From Hyunsoonleella flava (GTDB lineage Bacteria; Bacteroidota; Bacteroidia; Flavobacteriales; Flavobacteriaceae): a stretch of 64,000 bases of DNA. The notes below the pieces were generated by a model that was not told the origin of the DNA, did no database searches, and was given only the letters and a program-made list of their open reading frames with translations. The stretch lies in NCBI RefSeq assembly GCF_004310325.1, contig NZ_SIRT01000002.1:1-64000 (forward strand). The letters run 5' to 3'. The position numbers and the translations under genes were made by a program. Below are positions 8,110-16,920 of the stretch, piece by piece (within the stretch, counting starts at the first letter, position 1; each line of letters begins with the position of its first letter).

Positions 8110-9126
8110 ATGAATTCAGGAAAGGCTACTATTCACGATATTTCGAAGGCTTTAAATATTGATAGTTCTACGGTTTCGCGTGCTTTAAACAATAGCCCAA
8201 GAGTCTCTAGCAAAACAAAGGCAAAGATTTTAACAAAAGCCGCTGAGCTAGGATACCAAAGAAATAGTTTGGCTTCAAACTTAAGAACAAACAAAACCAA
8301 CACTATCGGGGTTATTGTTCCTAGAATTTCCCGTAGTTTTTTCTCAAGTGTAATATCAGGAATTGAAGAGACGGCTTATAAGAATGGTTATAACGTGATA
8401 ATCTGTCAATCCCTAGAGGATGTAAATAGAGAGAAAAAAATCATGGACAACTTACTATCTAATCGTGTAGATGGTGTTTTGATTTCTATTTCAATGCAAA
8501 CAAGCTCTTATGAGCATTTGAAACCATTTAGGAATCATGGAGCGCCCATTGTTTTTTATGACAGACCATGTAATTTTGAAGGTTGCACCAGTGTAAGTAT
8601 CGATGATTTTGAAGCAAGTTTTAAGGCCACTGAACATTTGATTTCCAATGGTTGTAAAAATATTGTGCACTTCGGTGGTCCTCAAAACATTGCATTATAT
8701 AAAAACAGGAAAAAAGGCTATTTAGCTGCACTAGAAAAATATGGTTTAGAGATAAACGAGATATTTTGTTTTGAAAATGAGCTGAGTGAAAATGATGGAG
8801 TAATAATGGCAAAAGAAATATTGAAAATGAAAAATGTTGACGGGATTTATGCTGCCAATGATACTTCAGCAATAAGCGCACTACAATATTTAAAGTCTAA
8901 AGACGTGAAAATACCAGAGGATATTGCGATAGTAGGTTTTAATAACGACCCCATCTCATCTGTTATTGAGCCCTCACTCACTACTATAAATCAGCCAGAT
9001 TTTGAGATGGGTAGGATGGCAACAAATGCTTTAATAGATCAAATTAAAGACACATCTTTAAGTGTAAGGCCTATTGTTTTGAAGTCGGAATTGATAGTGC
9101 GAAGTTCATCTAAAGTAATGCCCTAA
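8110..9126 (+). CDS. LacI-family transcriptional regulator
   Basis: A 338-residue repressor with the standard architecture. An N-terminal helix-turn-helix (ATIHDISKALNIDSSTVSRALN, within about residues 5-27) is followed by a hinge helix and a periplasmic-binding-like effector domain from about residue 60 (NTIGVIVPRISRSFF). It is divergent from kduI and DUF4861, and the palindrome between them overlaps both promoters, so autoregulation and control of kduI are likely. The ligand is probably a uronate-type sugar by context; this is inference. Confidence 0.92.
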   Translation: MNSGKATIHDISKALNIDSSTVSRALNNSPRVSSKTKAKILTKAAELGYQRNSLASNLRTNKTNTIGVIVPRISRSFFSSVISGIEETAYKNGYNVIICQSLEDVNREKKIMDNLLSNRVDGVLISISMQTSSYEHLKPFRNHGAPIVFYDRPCNFEGCTSVSIDDFEASFKATEHLISNGCKNIVHFGGPQNIALYKNRKKGYLAALEKYGLEINEIFCFENELSENDGVIMAKEILKMKNVDGIYAANDTSAISALQYLKSKDVKIPEDIAIVGFNNDPISSVIEPSLTTINQPDFEMGRMATNALIDQIKDTSLSVRPIVLKSELIVRSSSKVMP

Positions 9127-9168
9127 AGATAAATAGTTAGCTAATTTTTCATGAAATTGTTGTATTAT

Positions 9169-9190
9169 TGCATTTTGTATACAAAATGCA
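9169..9190. promoter_or_regulatory. Perfect 22-bp palindrome, GntR/FCD operator
   Basis: TGCATTTTGTA is followed immediately by its exact reverse complement, giving a core of TTGTATACAA. FCD-type GntR regulators typically bind sites of this kind (TTGTnnACAA-like). It lies 10 bases before the preferred start codon of the GntR gene and would control the whole catabolic operon. Confidence 0.85.
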
Positions 9191-9200
9191 AAATAAGTTT

Positions 9201-9845
9201 ATGATTGAATATACAGACTTAAGCCAACCTATCTATAAACGCCTTAAAGAGATGATTCGCAATGGCGAATTGAAACAAGGTGAGAAAATAGTGCAGGAGA
9301 AAATTGCTGAGGAGTTGGGTGTAAGTAGAACACCCTTGATGAAAGCACTTTTGGCTTTGGAAAATGAATATTTGGTTGAAAGTATTCCTAGACGGGGCAT
9401 GTATTTACGTGTGTTAGACTACAAGGAAATCATTGATATATATGTATGCCGAGAAGCATTGGAAGGGATGGCAGCGAGAGTTCTTGCTGAAAAAAAAGAC
9501 AAATCAGCAGTTCAAAAACTAAAAACCTGTTTTGCCCCTTTTTTAAACCAAAGTGAAATCGACGAAAAAGAATATGCCGAGGCTGATGAAAATTTCCATT
9601 CGCTATTAATTAAGTTAACCGGAAATGCGCCACTGGATAATATTTACTTTTTCAGTAACATACATGATAAAGTTGTGGGGCATGGTTTGGTAAGAACACC
9701 ACAAGACACTTTGGAGGAACATTTCAACATTATAAAAGCTATAGAAGATGGTGACGCTGATAAAGCTGAAACGCTTGTGAGGTCCCACATCAATAAATCA
9801 AAAGAATTATTAATAAATCAACATAAAATTCAAAAAAGTGAGTAA
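9201..9845 (+). CDS. GntR-family regulator with FCD domain
   Basis: A DNA-binding regulator of 214 residues. The N-terminal winged helix covers about residues 5-70 (IAEELGVSRTPLMKAL recognition region). The C-terminal FCD ligand domain has the usual metal/ligand residues (EADENFHSLL, and VRSHI near the end). The frame is open back to 9168, but the upstream ATGs lie in or at the edge of the 22-bp palindrome, so I chose ATG 9201 (MIEYTDLSQP). The next gene starts at a GTG eight bases inside this one, so the regulator leads the operon. Repression relieved by the substrate acid is the usual mode. Confidence 0.88.
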   Translation: MIEYTDLSQPIYKRLKEMIRNGELKQGEKIVQEKIAEELGVSRTPLMKALLALENEYLVESIPRRGMYLRVLDYKEIIDIYVCREALEGMAARVLAEKKDKSAVQKLKTCFAPFLNQSEIDEKEYAEADENFHSLLIKLTGNAPLDNIYFFSNIHDKVVGHGLVRTPQDTLEEHFNIIKAIEDGDADKAETLVRSHINKSKELLINQHKIQKSE

Positions 9846-10884
9846 TTACAAAATTGCAGTTGTACCTGGAGATGGTATCGGAAACGAAATAGTACCTGAA
9901 GGATTAAGAGTAATTAAAGCAGTTGCTGAAAGGCATAATTTTTCAATCGAAACCGAAGAATTTGGTTGGGGTGCTGGTTATTATTTAAAGAACAATCAGT
10001 TTTTACCAGATGATGGTATTGATAAACTTAGAGCATTTGATGCTGTTTATTTTGGATCAGTAGGTCTTCCAGCTGTAGATGATACTTTACCAGCTAAAGA
10101 TTATACATTTAAAGTGCGTACACATTTTAACCAATACGTAAATCACAGACCAGTAAGAACGTATCCTGGAGTAACTAGACCAATTCGTTCTGAAAAGCAT
10201 ATTGACTTTGTAATTGTTAGAGAAAACAATGAAGGTGAATTTGTGCAAATGGGTGGGCAGTATTTACCCGATTTTGAAAACGGTATGGGTATAGATACCA
10301 GCGTTTTTACACGAAAAGGTATAGAGCGTGTAGCGCATTATGCGTTTAAATTGGCACGAACAAGACGCAATAAAGTAACACATATTACAAAGTCTAACAC
10401 GTTAATTAACAGTTTGTCCTATTGGGATAGAGTTATTGGCGAGGTTGCAGCACAATACCCAGATGTAGAGCATCAACAAATGTATATTGATAATTCTACA
10501 GCAATGTTCGTATTAAAACCAGAACAGTTTGATGTTGTTTTAACCACGAACTTATTTGGAGATATTTTAAGTGATTTAGGTGGTGCTATTATGGGAAGCC
10601 TTGGTTTAGGTGGAAGTGGAAACATAAATCCTGAAAAAGAATTTCCTTCTATGTTTGAGCCTATTCACGGTTCTGCTCCTGATATTGCAGGACAAAATAT
10701 TGCTAATCCTTACGGACAAATTTGGTCAGCAGCATTAATGCTAGAACATTTAGGTGAAACTGAAGCGGCAAATAATATTATGGAAGCTATTGATAAATCT
10801 ACCACTCAAGGTGTTTTAACTGTAGATTTAGGTGGTAATGCTAGCACTTCAGATGTTGCAGATGCCGTAATAGCTAATTTATAA
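9838..10884 (+). CDS. Isocitrate/isopropylmalate-type (tartrate/D-malate-like) dehydrogenase
   Basis: A 348-residue NAD-dependent beta-decarboxylating dehydrogenase. The substrate-binding block RENNEGEFVQMGG, the Lys/Asp catalytic region (TKSNTLINS and TNLFGDILSDLGG) and the NAD loop GSAPDIAGQNIANP are visible. It is closer to the tartrate/D-malate dehydrogenase branch than to LeuB or Icd. The start is GTG, overlapping the GntR gene. In the same operon is a four-carbon acid sugar kinase. In known threonate/erythronate pathways the partner dehydrogenase is PdxA2 of the same superfamily, so this enzyme may oxidise and decarboxylate a phosphorylated C4 acid to DHAP. That step is inference; a free hydroxy-diacid is the alternative substrate. 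Confidence 0.85.
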   Translation: MSNYKIAVVPGDGIGNEIVPEGLRVIKAVAERHNFSIETEEFGWGAGYYLKNNQFLPDDGIDKLRAFDAVYFGSVGLPAVDDTLPAKDYTFKVRTHFNQYVNHRPVRTYPGVTRPIRSEKHIDFVIVRENNEGEFVQMGGQYLPDFENGMGIDTSVFTRKGIERVAHYAFKLARTRRNKVTHITKSNTLINSLSYWDRVIGEVAAQYPDVEHQQMYIDNSTAMFVLKPEQFDVVLTTNLFGDILSDLGGAIMGSLGLGGSGNINPEKEFPSMFEPIHGSAPDIAGQNIANPYGQIWSAALMLEHLGETEAANNIMEAIDKSTTQGVLTVDLGGNASTSDVADAVIANL

Positions 10885-10895
10885 GCGTAAAACTA

Positions 10896-11528
10896 ATGAG
10901 TCGTGTTGTAGATCTTACATTGTCCTACCATAACAATGTTAATGGTTTTTCAAAAGAAATAGCAAGAACCAAAGACAAAGATGGGTGGAACGCTAGTACG
11001 CTAACGTTCTACTCTCATATTGGTACGCACATGGACGCGCCATTTCATTTTAATGTTAGTAACCAAACTATTGATGAAATACCAGTGTCTGATTTTGTAG
11101 GTGATGCTTGGGTTATTGATGCAAGAGATGTTGGCCCAAAAGGGTTAATTACTGTGGAGCATATTTCAGCAGATATCAAAGCGCGTTTTAAAGCAGGCGA
11201 TAGTTTGATAATTTGGACAGGTTGGTCTCAATACGCATGGACTCAAAAATATAGAGATGAATTACCTAGAATTAGTGAAGCATTAGCATATTGGTGTATT
11301 GATAACAAGGTAAAAATGATTGGTGTTGAACCGCCTTCTGTTGCCGATGTTAATAATATTGAAGAAGTGACTAAAATTCATGAAATTCTCTTGGAGGGCG
11401 TCGTTATTATTGAAGGGTTAACTAATATTGAAAAATTAACCTCAAATAAGGTAGAACTTATTGCTTTACCCTTAAAAATTGAAGGTGGAGATGGTGCGCC
11501 GGCACGAGTAATTGCAATTGAAAGATAA
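10896..11528 (+). CDS. Cyclase/kynurenine-formamidase-like family hydrolase
   Basis: A 210-residue protein of the cyclase family (PF04199), metal-dependent hydrolases that act on lactones, amides or formamides. The metal-binding motif HIGTHMDAPFHF lies around residues 41-52. It sits 11 bases after the dehydrogenase and three before the kinase, so it is part of the operon. Opening a sugar-acid lactone before phosphorylation would fit, but substrate assignment is inference. A distant relative is encoded at 26106-26855. Confidence 0.8.
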   Translation: MSRVVDLTLSYHNNVNGFSKEIARTKDKDGWNASTLTFYSHIGTHMDAPFHFNVSNQTIDEIPVSDFVGDAWVIDARDVGPKGLITVEHISADIKARFKAGDSLIIWTGWSQYAWTQKYRDELPRISEALAYWCIDNKVKMIGVEPPSVADVNNIEEVTKIHEILLEGVVIIEGLTNIEKLTSNKVELIALPLKIEGGDGAPARVIAIER

Positions 11529-11531
11529 ATA

Positions 11532-12944
11532 ATGAGTGTAAGCTTAAAAGAGATAATTAAAGGATTCCCTAGTGAAGATGAAAGCGATTATCGTTCTAAA
11601 AATAGAGCGCTTTTTTCTGAATTAGATAAAATCCTTGTAGTTGTTGATGATGATCCCACAGGAAATCAAACGGTATATGATATACCGCTTTTAAGTGCTT
11701 GGAGTACTGATGTTTTTGTAAAAGAATTTATTGAAGGTACACCAGTATTCTATGTTCTAACTAATTCTAGAAGTTTAACACCTGAAGCTACTTCTAAAGT
11801 TTACAAAGAAGTGGCTCAAAATTTACTGAAAGCCTCAGAGTTAACCCAAAAAAAGTTTACGGTTTTAAGTAGAGGAGACTCAACATTGCGTGGACATTTT
11901 CCGCTCGAACCAGAAACGCTTCAGCAGCATTTAAAACTGAATAATGCTATTACGGTTTTTATTCCTGTGATGTTTGAAGGCAATAGGGTTACAGTAAACA
12001 GCACGCATTATATTAAAGATGAAGATACACTTACACCAGTAAACGAAACACCATTTGCTCAAGACCATTCGTTTACATATTCAAAAGGAAACTTAAAGGA
12101 ATATATTGAGGAAAAATCTAATGGCCACGTTAAATCTGATGAGGTATTTTCATTTGCAATTGAAGAGATACGACGTTGGGATGTGAAGATATTGGCTGAA
12201 CATATTTTAGAAATACCCGAGGCATCTTATTGTGTTTTTGATAGTTTAAATTATAACGATTTAGATAAAGTAACGCACGCGCTTTTGCTTGCTGAAAAGT
12301 ATGGGAAGCAAATTATATATAGAACCTCTAGCTCATTTGTACCTTCTTATATAGGTTTAAAGCCTAAAGGGTTACTGCTTCCTAAAGATGTTATAGATGA
12401 CAATACTAAACATGGCGGCTTAACGGTTGTTGGGTCTTATGTTAAGAAGTCTTCAGAGCAATTGGCAAATGCTTTATCTCTCTTTGATGCAAGTCAAATT
12501 GTTGAAGTAGATGTGTCTCAAGTGCTTTCTGAAACATCAAATCAATATATAGCTGACTTAGTTTCGAGTATTGATACTACTATTTTAAAAGGAGAGGATG
12601 TTATTGTTTATACAAGCCGAAAACTTGTTACAGGAACAGATGGAAATGAGACGGTAAATATTGCAAGCAAAATTTCTAATGCTTTAGTTGCTATTGTAAA
12701 AGGTATCCGTGAAAGACCAAAATACTTAATGGCGAAAGGCGGTATTACCTCGCACGATTTGGCCACAAAAGGTTTGGGTATGGAGCGCGCTAAAGTATTA
12801 GGGCAAATTCAACCGGGAATTCCACTTTGGGAAATGGGAAGCGAAACTAAATTTTCAAAGTTACCATATATCGTTTTTCCAGGAAATGTAGGCGACGAAA
12901 ACACACTTCAAACCATAATAACTAAACTAAACCACCATGATTAA
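11532..12944 (+). CDS. Four-carbon acid sugar kinase family protein (OtnK/DtnK type)
   Basis: A 470-residue kinase formerly called DUF1537. The N-terminal substrate domain begins with VVVDDDPTGNQTVYD (about residues 36-50) and holds LSRGDSTLRGHFP. The C-terminal nucleotide-binding domain contains MAKGGITSHDLATKGLG and GIPLWEMG. Characterised relatives phosphorylate D-threonate, L-threonate or D-erythronate at O4. The stop overlaps the start of the MFS gene. With the dehydrogenase upstream it suggests conversion of a C4 sugar acid to DHAP and CO2. Confidence 0.88.
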   Translation: MSVSLKEIIKGFPSEDESDYRSKNRALFSELDKILVVVDDDPTGNQTVYDIPLLSAWSTDVFVKEFIEGTPVFYVLTNSRSLTPEATSKVYKEVAQNLLKASELTQKKFTVLSRGDSTLRGHFPLEPETLQQHLKLNNAITVFIPVMFEGNRVTVNSTHYIKDEDTLTPVNETPFAQDHSFTYSKGNLKEYIEEKSNGHVKSDEVFSFAIEEIRRWDVKILAEHILEIPEASYCVFDSLNYNDLDKVTHALLLAEKYGKQIIYRTSSSFVPSYIGLKPKGLLLPKDVIDDNTKHGGLTVVGSYVKKSSEQLANALSLFDASQIVEVDVSQVLSETSNQYIADLVSSIDTTILKGEDVIVYTSRKLVTGTDGNETVNIASKISNALVAIVKGIRERPKYLMAKGGITSHDLATKGLGMERAKVLGQIQPGIPLWEMGSETKFSKLPYIVFPGNVGDENTLQTIITKLNHHD

Positions 12945-14193
12945 CAATTCCAAACGTTATCGCTTTTTCTTAGGCTCTTTCTTAATTACGCTTTTATTGT
13001 ATGTAGACCGTGTATGTATATCGTCAGCAAAAGACGCTATCTCGGGAGACTTAAGTTTAACCGATATACAAATGGGGTGGGTGTTAAGTGCTTTTGCATT
13101 AGGTTATGCATTGTTTCAGGTACCGGGTGGTGCTTTGGGAGATAAATATGGTGTCCGAAAGGTAATGACAGGTATTATGGTATTATGGTCAATCTTCACA
13201 TCACTAACTGGTGCCGCTTGGAATTACATTTCAATGCTATGTTTTAGATTCATTTTTGGTGCTGGAGAGGCTGGCGCTTTTCCAAACATATCTAGAGCAG
13301 CATTTTCTTGGATACCAACCAAAGAGCGTGGTGCTTTTCAAGGCATAAATTTTTCAGGATCAAGGTTAGGAGCAGCTTTTGCATTACCATTAGTTGCTTA
13401 TTTAATAGATTCTTGGGGATGGCGAAACATATTTTATTTCTTTGGAGCCATTGGTATTTTGTTTGCTCTGATGTTTTATGCGTTTTTTAGAAATAAACCA
13501 GAGGACCATCCCGGATTATCCGACACTGAAAAAGATTACATTGTAAAAAATAGACAGCAGGAGGTAGAGAAGGAAGGCGGGAATTTACCTTTAGGGAAAA
13601 TTCTTGGTTCCAAAAATGTTATTCTTGCCATGATTCAATATATAGGCAGTAATTTTATCTTCTTCTTTACGCTTACATGGTTGTTTCCCTATATAAAAGC
13701 TAAGTATGAGTTGAGTTTGGTAGATACTGGTTTATACGCCATGTTACCACTATTGGCCGGGGCAGTAGGTAACTGGACATCAGGTTTTATGGTAGATGCT
13801 ATTTACAAAACTGGAAAATGGAAATTATCAAGACAGCTCCCAGCAACTATTGGATTCGTCCTGGTTGTAATCGGCATACTTTCTAGTTTATATATGGATA
13901 CTGCTTTAGGGGCAGTACTTTGTTTGTCAGTAGCCATTTTTGGAGCAGATATGACGCTAAGTCCATCTTGGTCATTCTGTATGGATATAGGAGAAGAAAA
14001 CTCCGGTAAAGTATCAGGGATGATGAATATGGCAGGAAATATAGGCGCATTTACCACAGCTTTAGCATTTCCTTATTTACAAGAATGGACAGGTTCTAAC
14101 GAGCCATTTTTCTACGTAGCAGCAATTCTAGGTTTTATAGCCATCTTTTGTTGGTACTTTATGAATCCGGATAAAAAATTAAGCGATGCATAA
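12937..14193 (+). CDS. MFS transporter, anion:cation symporter (sugar-acid) family
   Basis: An inner-membrane transporter of 418 residues with about 12 predicted membrane helices. The loop motif GGALGDKYGVRKVM and the ACS-family signature (VDRVCIS near the N-terminus, RFIFGAGEAGAFPN in helix 4-5) are visible. Members carry hexuronates, galactonate, glucarate and similar acids with protons. It overlaps the kinase by 8 bases and the next gene by 8, so it is firmly in the operon and probably imports the acid that the operon degrades. Confidence 0.88.
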   Translation: MINNSKRYRFFLGSFLITLLLYVDRVCISSAKDAISGDLSLTDIQMGWVLSAFALGYALFQVPGGALGDKYGVRKVMTGIMVLWSIFTSLTGAAWNYISMLCFRFIFGAGEAGAFPNISRAAFSWIPTKERGAFQGINFSGSRLGAAFALPLVAYLIDSWGWRNIFYFFGAIGILFALMFYAFFRNKPEDHPGLSDTEKDYIVKNRQQEVEKEGGNLPLGKILGSKNVILAMIQYIGSNFIFFFTLTWLFPYIKAKYELSLVDTGLYAMLPLLAGAVGNWTSGFMVDAIYKTGKWKLSRQLPATIGFVLVVIGILSSLYMDTALGAVLCLSVAIFGADMTLSPSWSFCMDIGEENSGKVSGMMNMAGNIGAFTTALAFPYLQEWTGSNEPFFYVAAILGFIAIFCWYFMNPDKKLSDA

Positions 14194-15211
14194 ATTAAAA
14201 GGAGTAGCCATCGGTGCAGGATATTTTAGTCAGTTTCAATATGAAGCATGGACAAGAATACCTGAAGTAGAAATTACAGCATTGTGTAATTCTAATCAAG
14301 GGCGCGCAAAAGGCATAATGGATGCCTATGGGGTTAAAAATCACTATACAGATTATAGGGAAATGATACTTCAGGAAAAACCTGACTTTGTAGATATCAT
14401 TACACCTCCAGAAACCCATTTTGAAATGTGCAAATTTGCTGCAGATAATGGGGTTCATATCATTTGTCAAAAACCTTTAGCACCAACATTAGAGGAATCT
14501 CAGAAAATAGTAGACTATGTTTCAAAAAAAAATGTTCGGTTTGTAGTTCATGAAAATTTTAGATTTCAACCTTGGCACAGAGAAATTAAAAAGTTGATTG
14601 ATAACGACGAGATTGGAGTACTTTTCAATTTAAATTTCAGATCCCGCATGGGAGACGGCTGGGGTGAAGACGCCTATTTATCCAGACAACCTTATTTTAG
14701 GGATTATAAAAAATTACTTATTTACGAAACAGGAGTACATTTTATAGATACATTTAGATACCATGCTGGAGAAGTAAAAAATGTATTCGCCATATTAAAA
14801 CGCTTAAACCCCGTGATAAAAGGAGAGGATGCAGGATTGATGTTGTTAAATTTCGAATCTGATACCACAGCGCTTTGGGACGCTAATAGATATAATGAAA
14901 ATAATTTTGCAAACCCTCGCTATACTTTTGGAGAGTATTTAGTTGAAGGTTCAAAAGGCACTATTCGCTTGTATACTGATGGTAAGATCACCATACAGCC
15001 TTTAGGTAAACCTGAAACAGAACATTCATATACTCATAATGATATTGGTTTTGCAGGAGATTGCTGCTATATTTTTCAAAGAGATTTTATAGATAGTTTA
15101 ATTGCAGATAAACCTTTTGAAACCAATGGTCCTAATTATTTAAAAACCTTAAAAGTACAGGAAGCGGTCTATAAATCGGCCGAAACTAAACTGCCTGTAA
15201 CTATTATTTAG
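14186..15211 (+). CDS. Gfo/Idh/MocA-family oxidoreductase
   Basis: A 341-residue NAD(P)-dependent oxidoreductase. A Rossmann fold starts at residue 5 (GVAIGAGYFSQFQ) and the family Lys-Pro motif appears as ICQKPLAPT near residue 95. The C-terminal alpha/beta domain includes HENFRFQPWH. There is no signal peptide, so it is cytoplasmic. It is the last gene of the operon and overlaps the transporter. It may oxidise the imported sugar or sugar acid ahead of the kinase; this is inference from order only. Confidence 0.88.
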   Translation: MHKLKGVAIGAGYFSQFQYEAWTRIPEVEITALCNSNQGRAKGIMDAYGVKNHYTDYREMILQEKPDFVDIITPPETHFEMCKFAADNGVHIICQKPLAPTLEESQKIVDYVSKKNVRFVVHENFRFQPWHREIKKLIDNDEIGVLFNLNFRSRMGDGWGEDAYLSRQPYFRDYKKLLIYETGVHFIDTFRYHAGEVKNVFAILKRLNPVIKGEDAGLMLLNFESDTTALWDANRYNENNFANPRYTFGEYLVEGSKGTIRLYTDGKITIQPLGKPETEHSYTHNDIGFAGDCCYIFQRDFIDSLIADKPFETNGPNYLKTLKVQEAVYKSAETKLPVTII

Positions 15212-15246
15212 GCTTCAATTACTGAAAACTTAGTTTTTTAGGGTTC

Positions 15247-15254
15247 TATTTTTG
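15247..15254 (+). promoter_or_regulatory. Candidate -7 element for the second lacI gene
   Basis: TATTTTTG matches TAnnTTTG and lies 34 bases before the ATG at 15289. No good TTG is at the expected distance, so support is moderate. Confidence 0.4.
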
Positions 15255-15288
15255 TAAATTGCATTCTCGTTTTAATCAATTTGAAATT

Positions 15289-16293
15289 ATGGTAACCCTA
15301 AAACAGCTAGCTAAGGAGTTAAACGTATCCATTTCAACCGTTTCTAAAGCACTTAATGATAGTGAGGAAATTGGTGAGGAAACGAGAAAGCGCGTTAAAG
15401 AGCTTGCCAAATTATACAACTATAAGCCTAATAAAGTTGCGCTAAGCCTTAAGCAAAACAAAACAAAGACGATTGGTGTAATCATCCCGGATATTCTTAA
15501 TCATTTTTTGTCAAAAGTGCTATTTGGAATTGAAAGAGAGGCAAATTTACATGGCTATAATATTATTACATGTATATCAAATGAATCGCTTCAAAAAGAA
15601 AAAGATAGCTTGCAACTACTAGCTAATGGCAGTGTAGATGGCTTTATTTTAAGTATTGCTGAAGAAACACAAACCGAAAATGAAATAAATCATTTTAAAG
15701 AAACAATTAGTCAAGGATTACCAATAGTAATGTTTGATAGGGTAGCACATGATGTAAAATGCGATAAGGTAATTGTTGATAATTTTGAAGCTACCTACAA
15801 CGCTACAAAAAACCTAATTGCAGAAAATCGAAAGCACATTGTTTTTATTAGTAAAATTGATAATATTAGTGTAGGTAAACTAAGAGAGCGGGGTTACAAC
15901 AAAGCTATGCTTGAAGAGGGTTTAGAAACCAATGTACTTAGAATTTTAAAGGGTGACGATACTCAACAAAAAATTAAGCGCCTTTATAAAAAGCATACAG
16001 AAATGGATGGTGTAGTTGCAGCCGATAGTGCTTCAGGGGTTATTGCCATTAATATGGCAAGAAATTTTAAGAAAAAAGTACCAAAAGATATTTCTGTAGT
16101 AGGGTTTTCAAGCAAAAGTGTATCAAACCATTCTGTGCCAAAATTGTCTATTATTCGTCAACATGCAAAAAAAATTGGAGCACAAGCAGCTCAATTGTTA
16201 ATAGATAGATTGAATTCTAGCTCTGAAACTCATAACGATTACACAACCAAAATAGTAAAGACTACCTTGGTGAAAAGTAAATCTACCTTATAG
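15289..16293 (+). CDS. LacI-family transcriptional regulator (second)
   Basis: A 334-residue regulator with an N-terminal HTH (TLKQLAKELNVSISTVSKAL), a hinge and a periplasmic-binding-like domain (TIGVIIPDILNHFLSK). I chose ATG 15289 because the upstream in-frame start is TTG and adds an atypical N-terminus. It is 77 bases after the sugar-acid operon and in the same direction, with its own candidate -7 element. The two LacI genes are clearly different in sequence, so they are not a recent duplication. The target may be the preceding operon or distant polysaccharide genes. Confidence 0.9.
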   Translation: MVTLKQLAKELNVSISTVSKALNDSEEIGEETRKRVKELAKLYNYKPNKVALSLKQNKTKTIGVIIPDILNHFLSKVLFGIEREANLHGYNIITCISNESLQKEKDSLQLLANGSVDGFILSIAEETQTENEINHFKETISQGLPIVMFDRVAHDVKCDKVIVDNFEATYNATKNLIAENRKHIVFISKIDNISVGKLRERGYNKAMLEEGLETNVLRILKGDDTQQKIKRLYKKHTEMDGVVAADSASGVIAINMARNFKKKVPKDISVVGFSSKSVSNHSVPKLSIIRQHAKKIGAQAAQLLIDRLNSSSETHNDYTTKIVKTTLVKSKSTL

Positions 16294-16661
16294 AATTGGA
16301 AATTAACATTTTATAATATTTAAGGTTAAATATTGCCAGTTGTTTAGGTATGCAGTTCAACCTATGTATTTCGTCGATAAAAAAAGCATTTCATCGATTA
16401 TATTGTATTCACTGTGTCTATTGCATGTAATTTAGCAGTGCTTTAGAGCACATAATCCCTCCGCTCACTAATAAAGCTTAATTAATCCTTTTTTTGACCC
16501 CTCGGTCTCAAATCCCCTCAAAAGAAAATAGCTTCGTATGCTTTTATGCATTCGATTTTAGTTAATTATTCCATTTATCCCTTCATCAAAACTTTTGTGT
16601 TAAAGGTTTTGATGTTAGAAAATTAACACAAAGGAAAAGTTTAAATTAAAATTGAATATTT
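16294..16661. other. Intergenic region with a phased direct repeat
   Basis: No gene is seen. TTTCGTCGAT at 16369-16378 and TTTCATCGAT at 16389-16398 are direct repeats spaced 20 bases apart start to start, about two helical turns, which is typical of a response-regulator or LytTR-type binding site. A related TTTCATCGAC lies on the - strand near 29559-29574. The long leader before the small lipoprotein gene otherwise shows no clear structure. Confidence 0.45.
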
Positions 16662-16814
16662 ATGAAAGCCCTAAAAATTACATTGATTTTAGCAGTATTA
16701 TTTGGATCATTAACATCTTGTGTAAGACAAGACTTAAATGAAGACGATTTATTAGAAAACACAGAAACCGAATTGCAGATGCCTCCAACCGGTGGTCAAG
16801 GTCAAGATGGATAG
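16662..16814 (+). CDS. Very small lipoprotein (50 aa)
   Basis: A 50-codon gene. Residues 1-20 form a lipoprotein signal (ILAVLFGSLTSC; Cys20 would be lipidated). The remaining 30 residues are acidic (NEDDLLENTETE) and end in a Gly/Gln-rich tail (PPTGGQGQDG). A strong terminator follows within 60 bases, so it is an independent transcript just upstream of a sensor kinase gene. I do not recognise the family. It could be a signal or cofactor of that sensor, but that is only proximity. Confidence 0.65.
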   Translation: MKALKITLILAVLFGSLTSCVRQDLNEDDLLENTETELQMPPTGGQGQDG

Positions 16815-16839
16815 ACAAAGTATGATATAAAGTAGAAAG

Positions 16840-16870
16840 CCTCATTGTATAACTCAATGAGGTTTTTTTT
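16840..16870 (+). terminator. Rho-independent terminator after the small lipoprotein
   Basis: An 8-bp stem CCTCATTG/CAATGAGG around a TATAACT loop is followed by eight T residues. Confidence 0.9.
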
Positions 16871-16920
16871 ATTTAATAAATATAGATACATTTGATTGAA
16901 CTGTATGGCATATCTGTATT

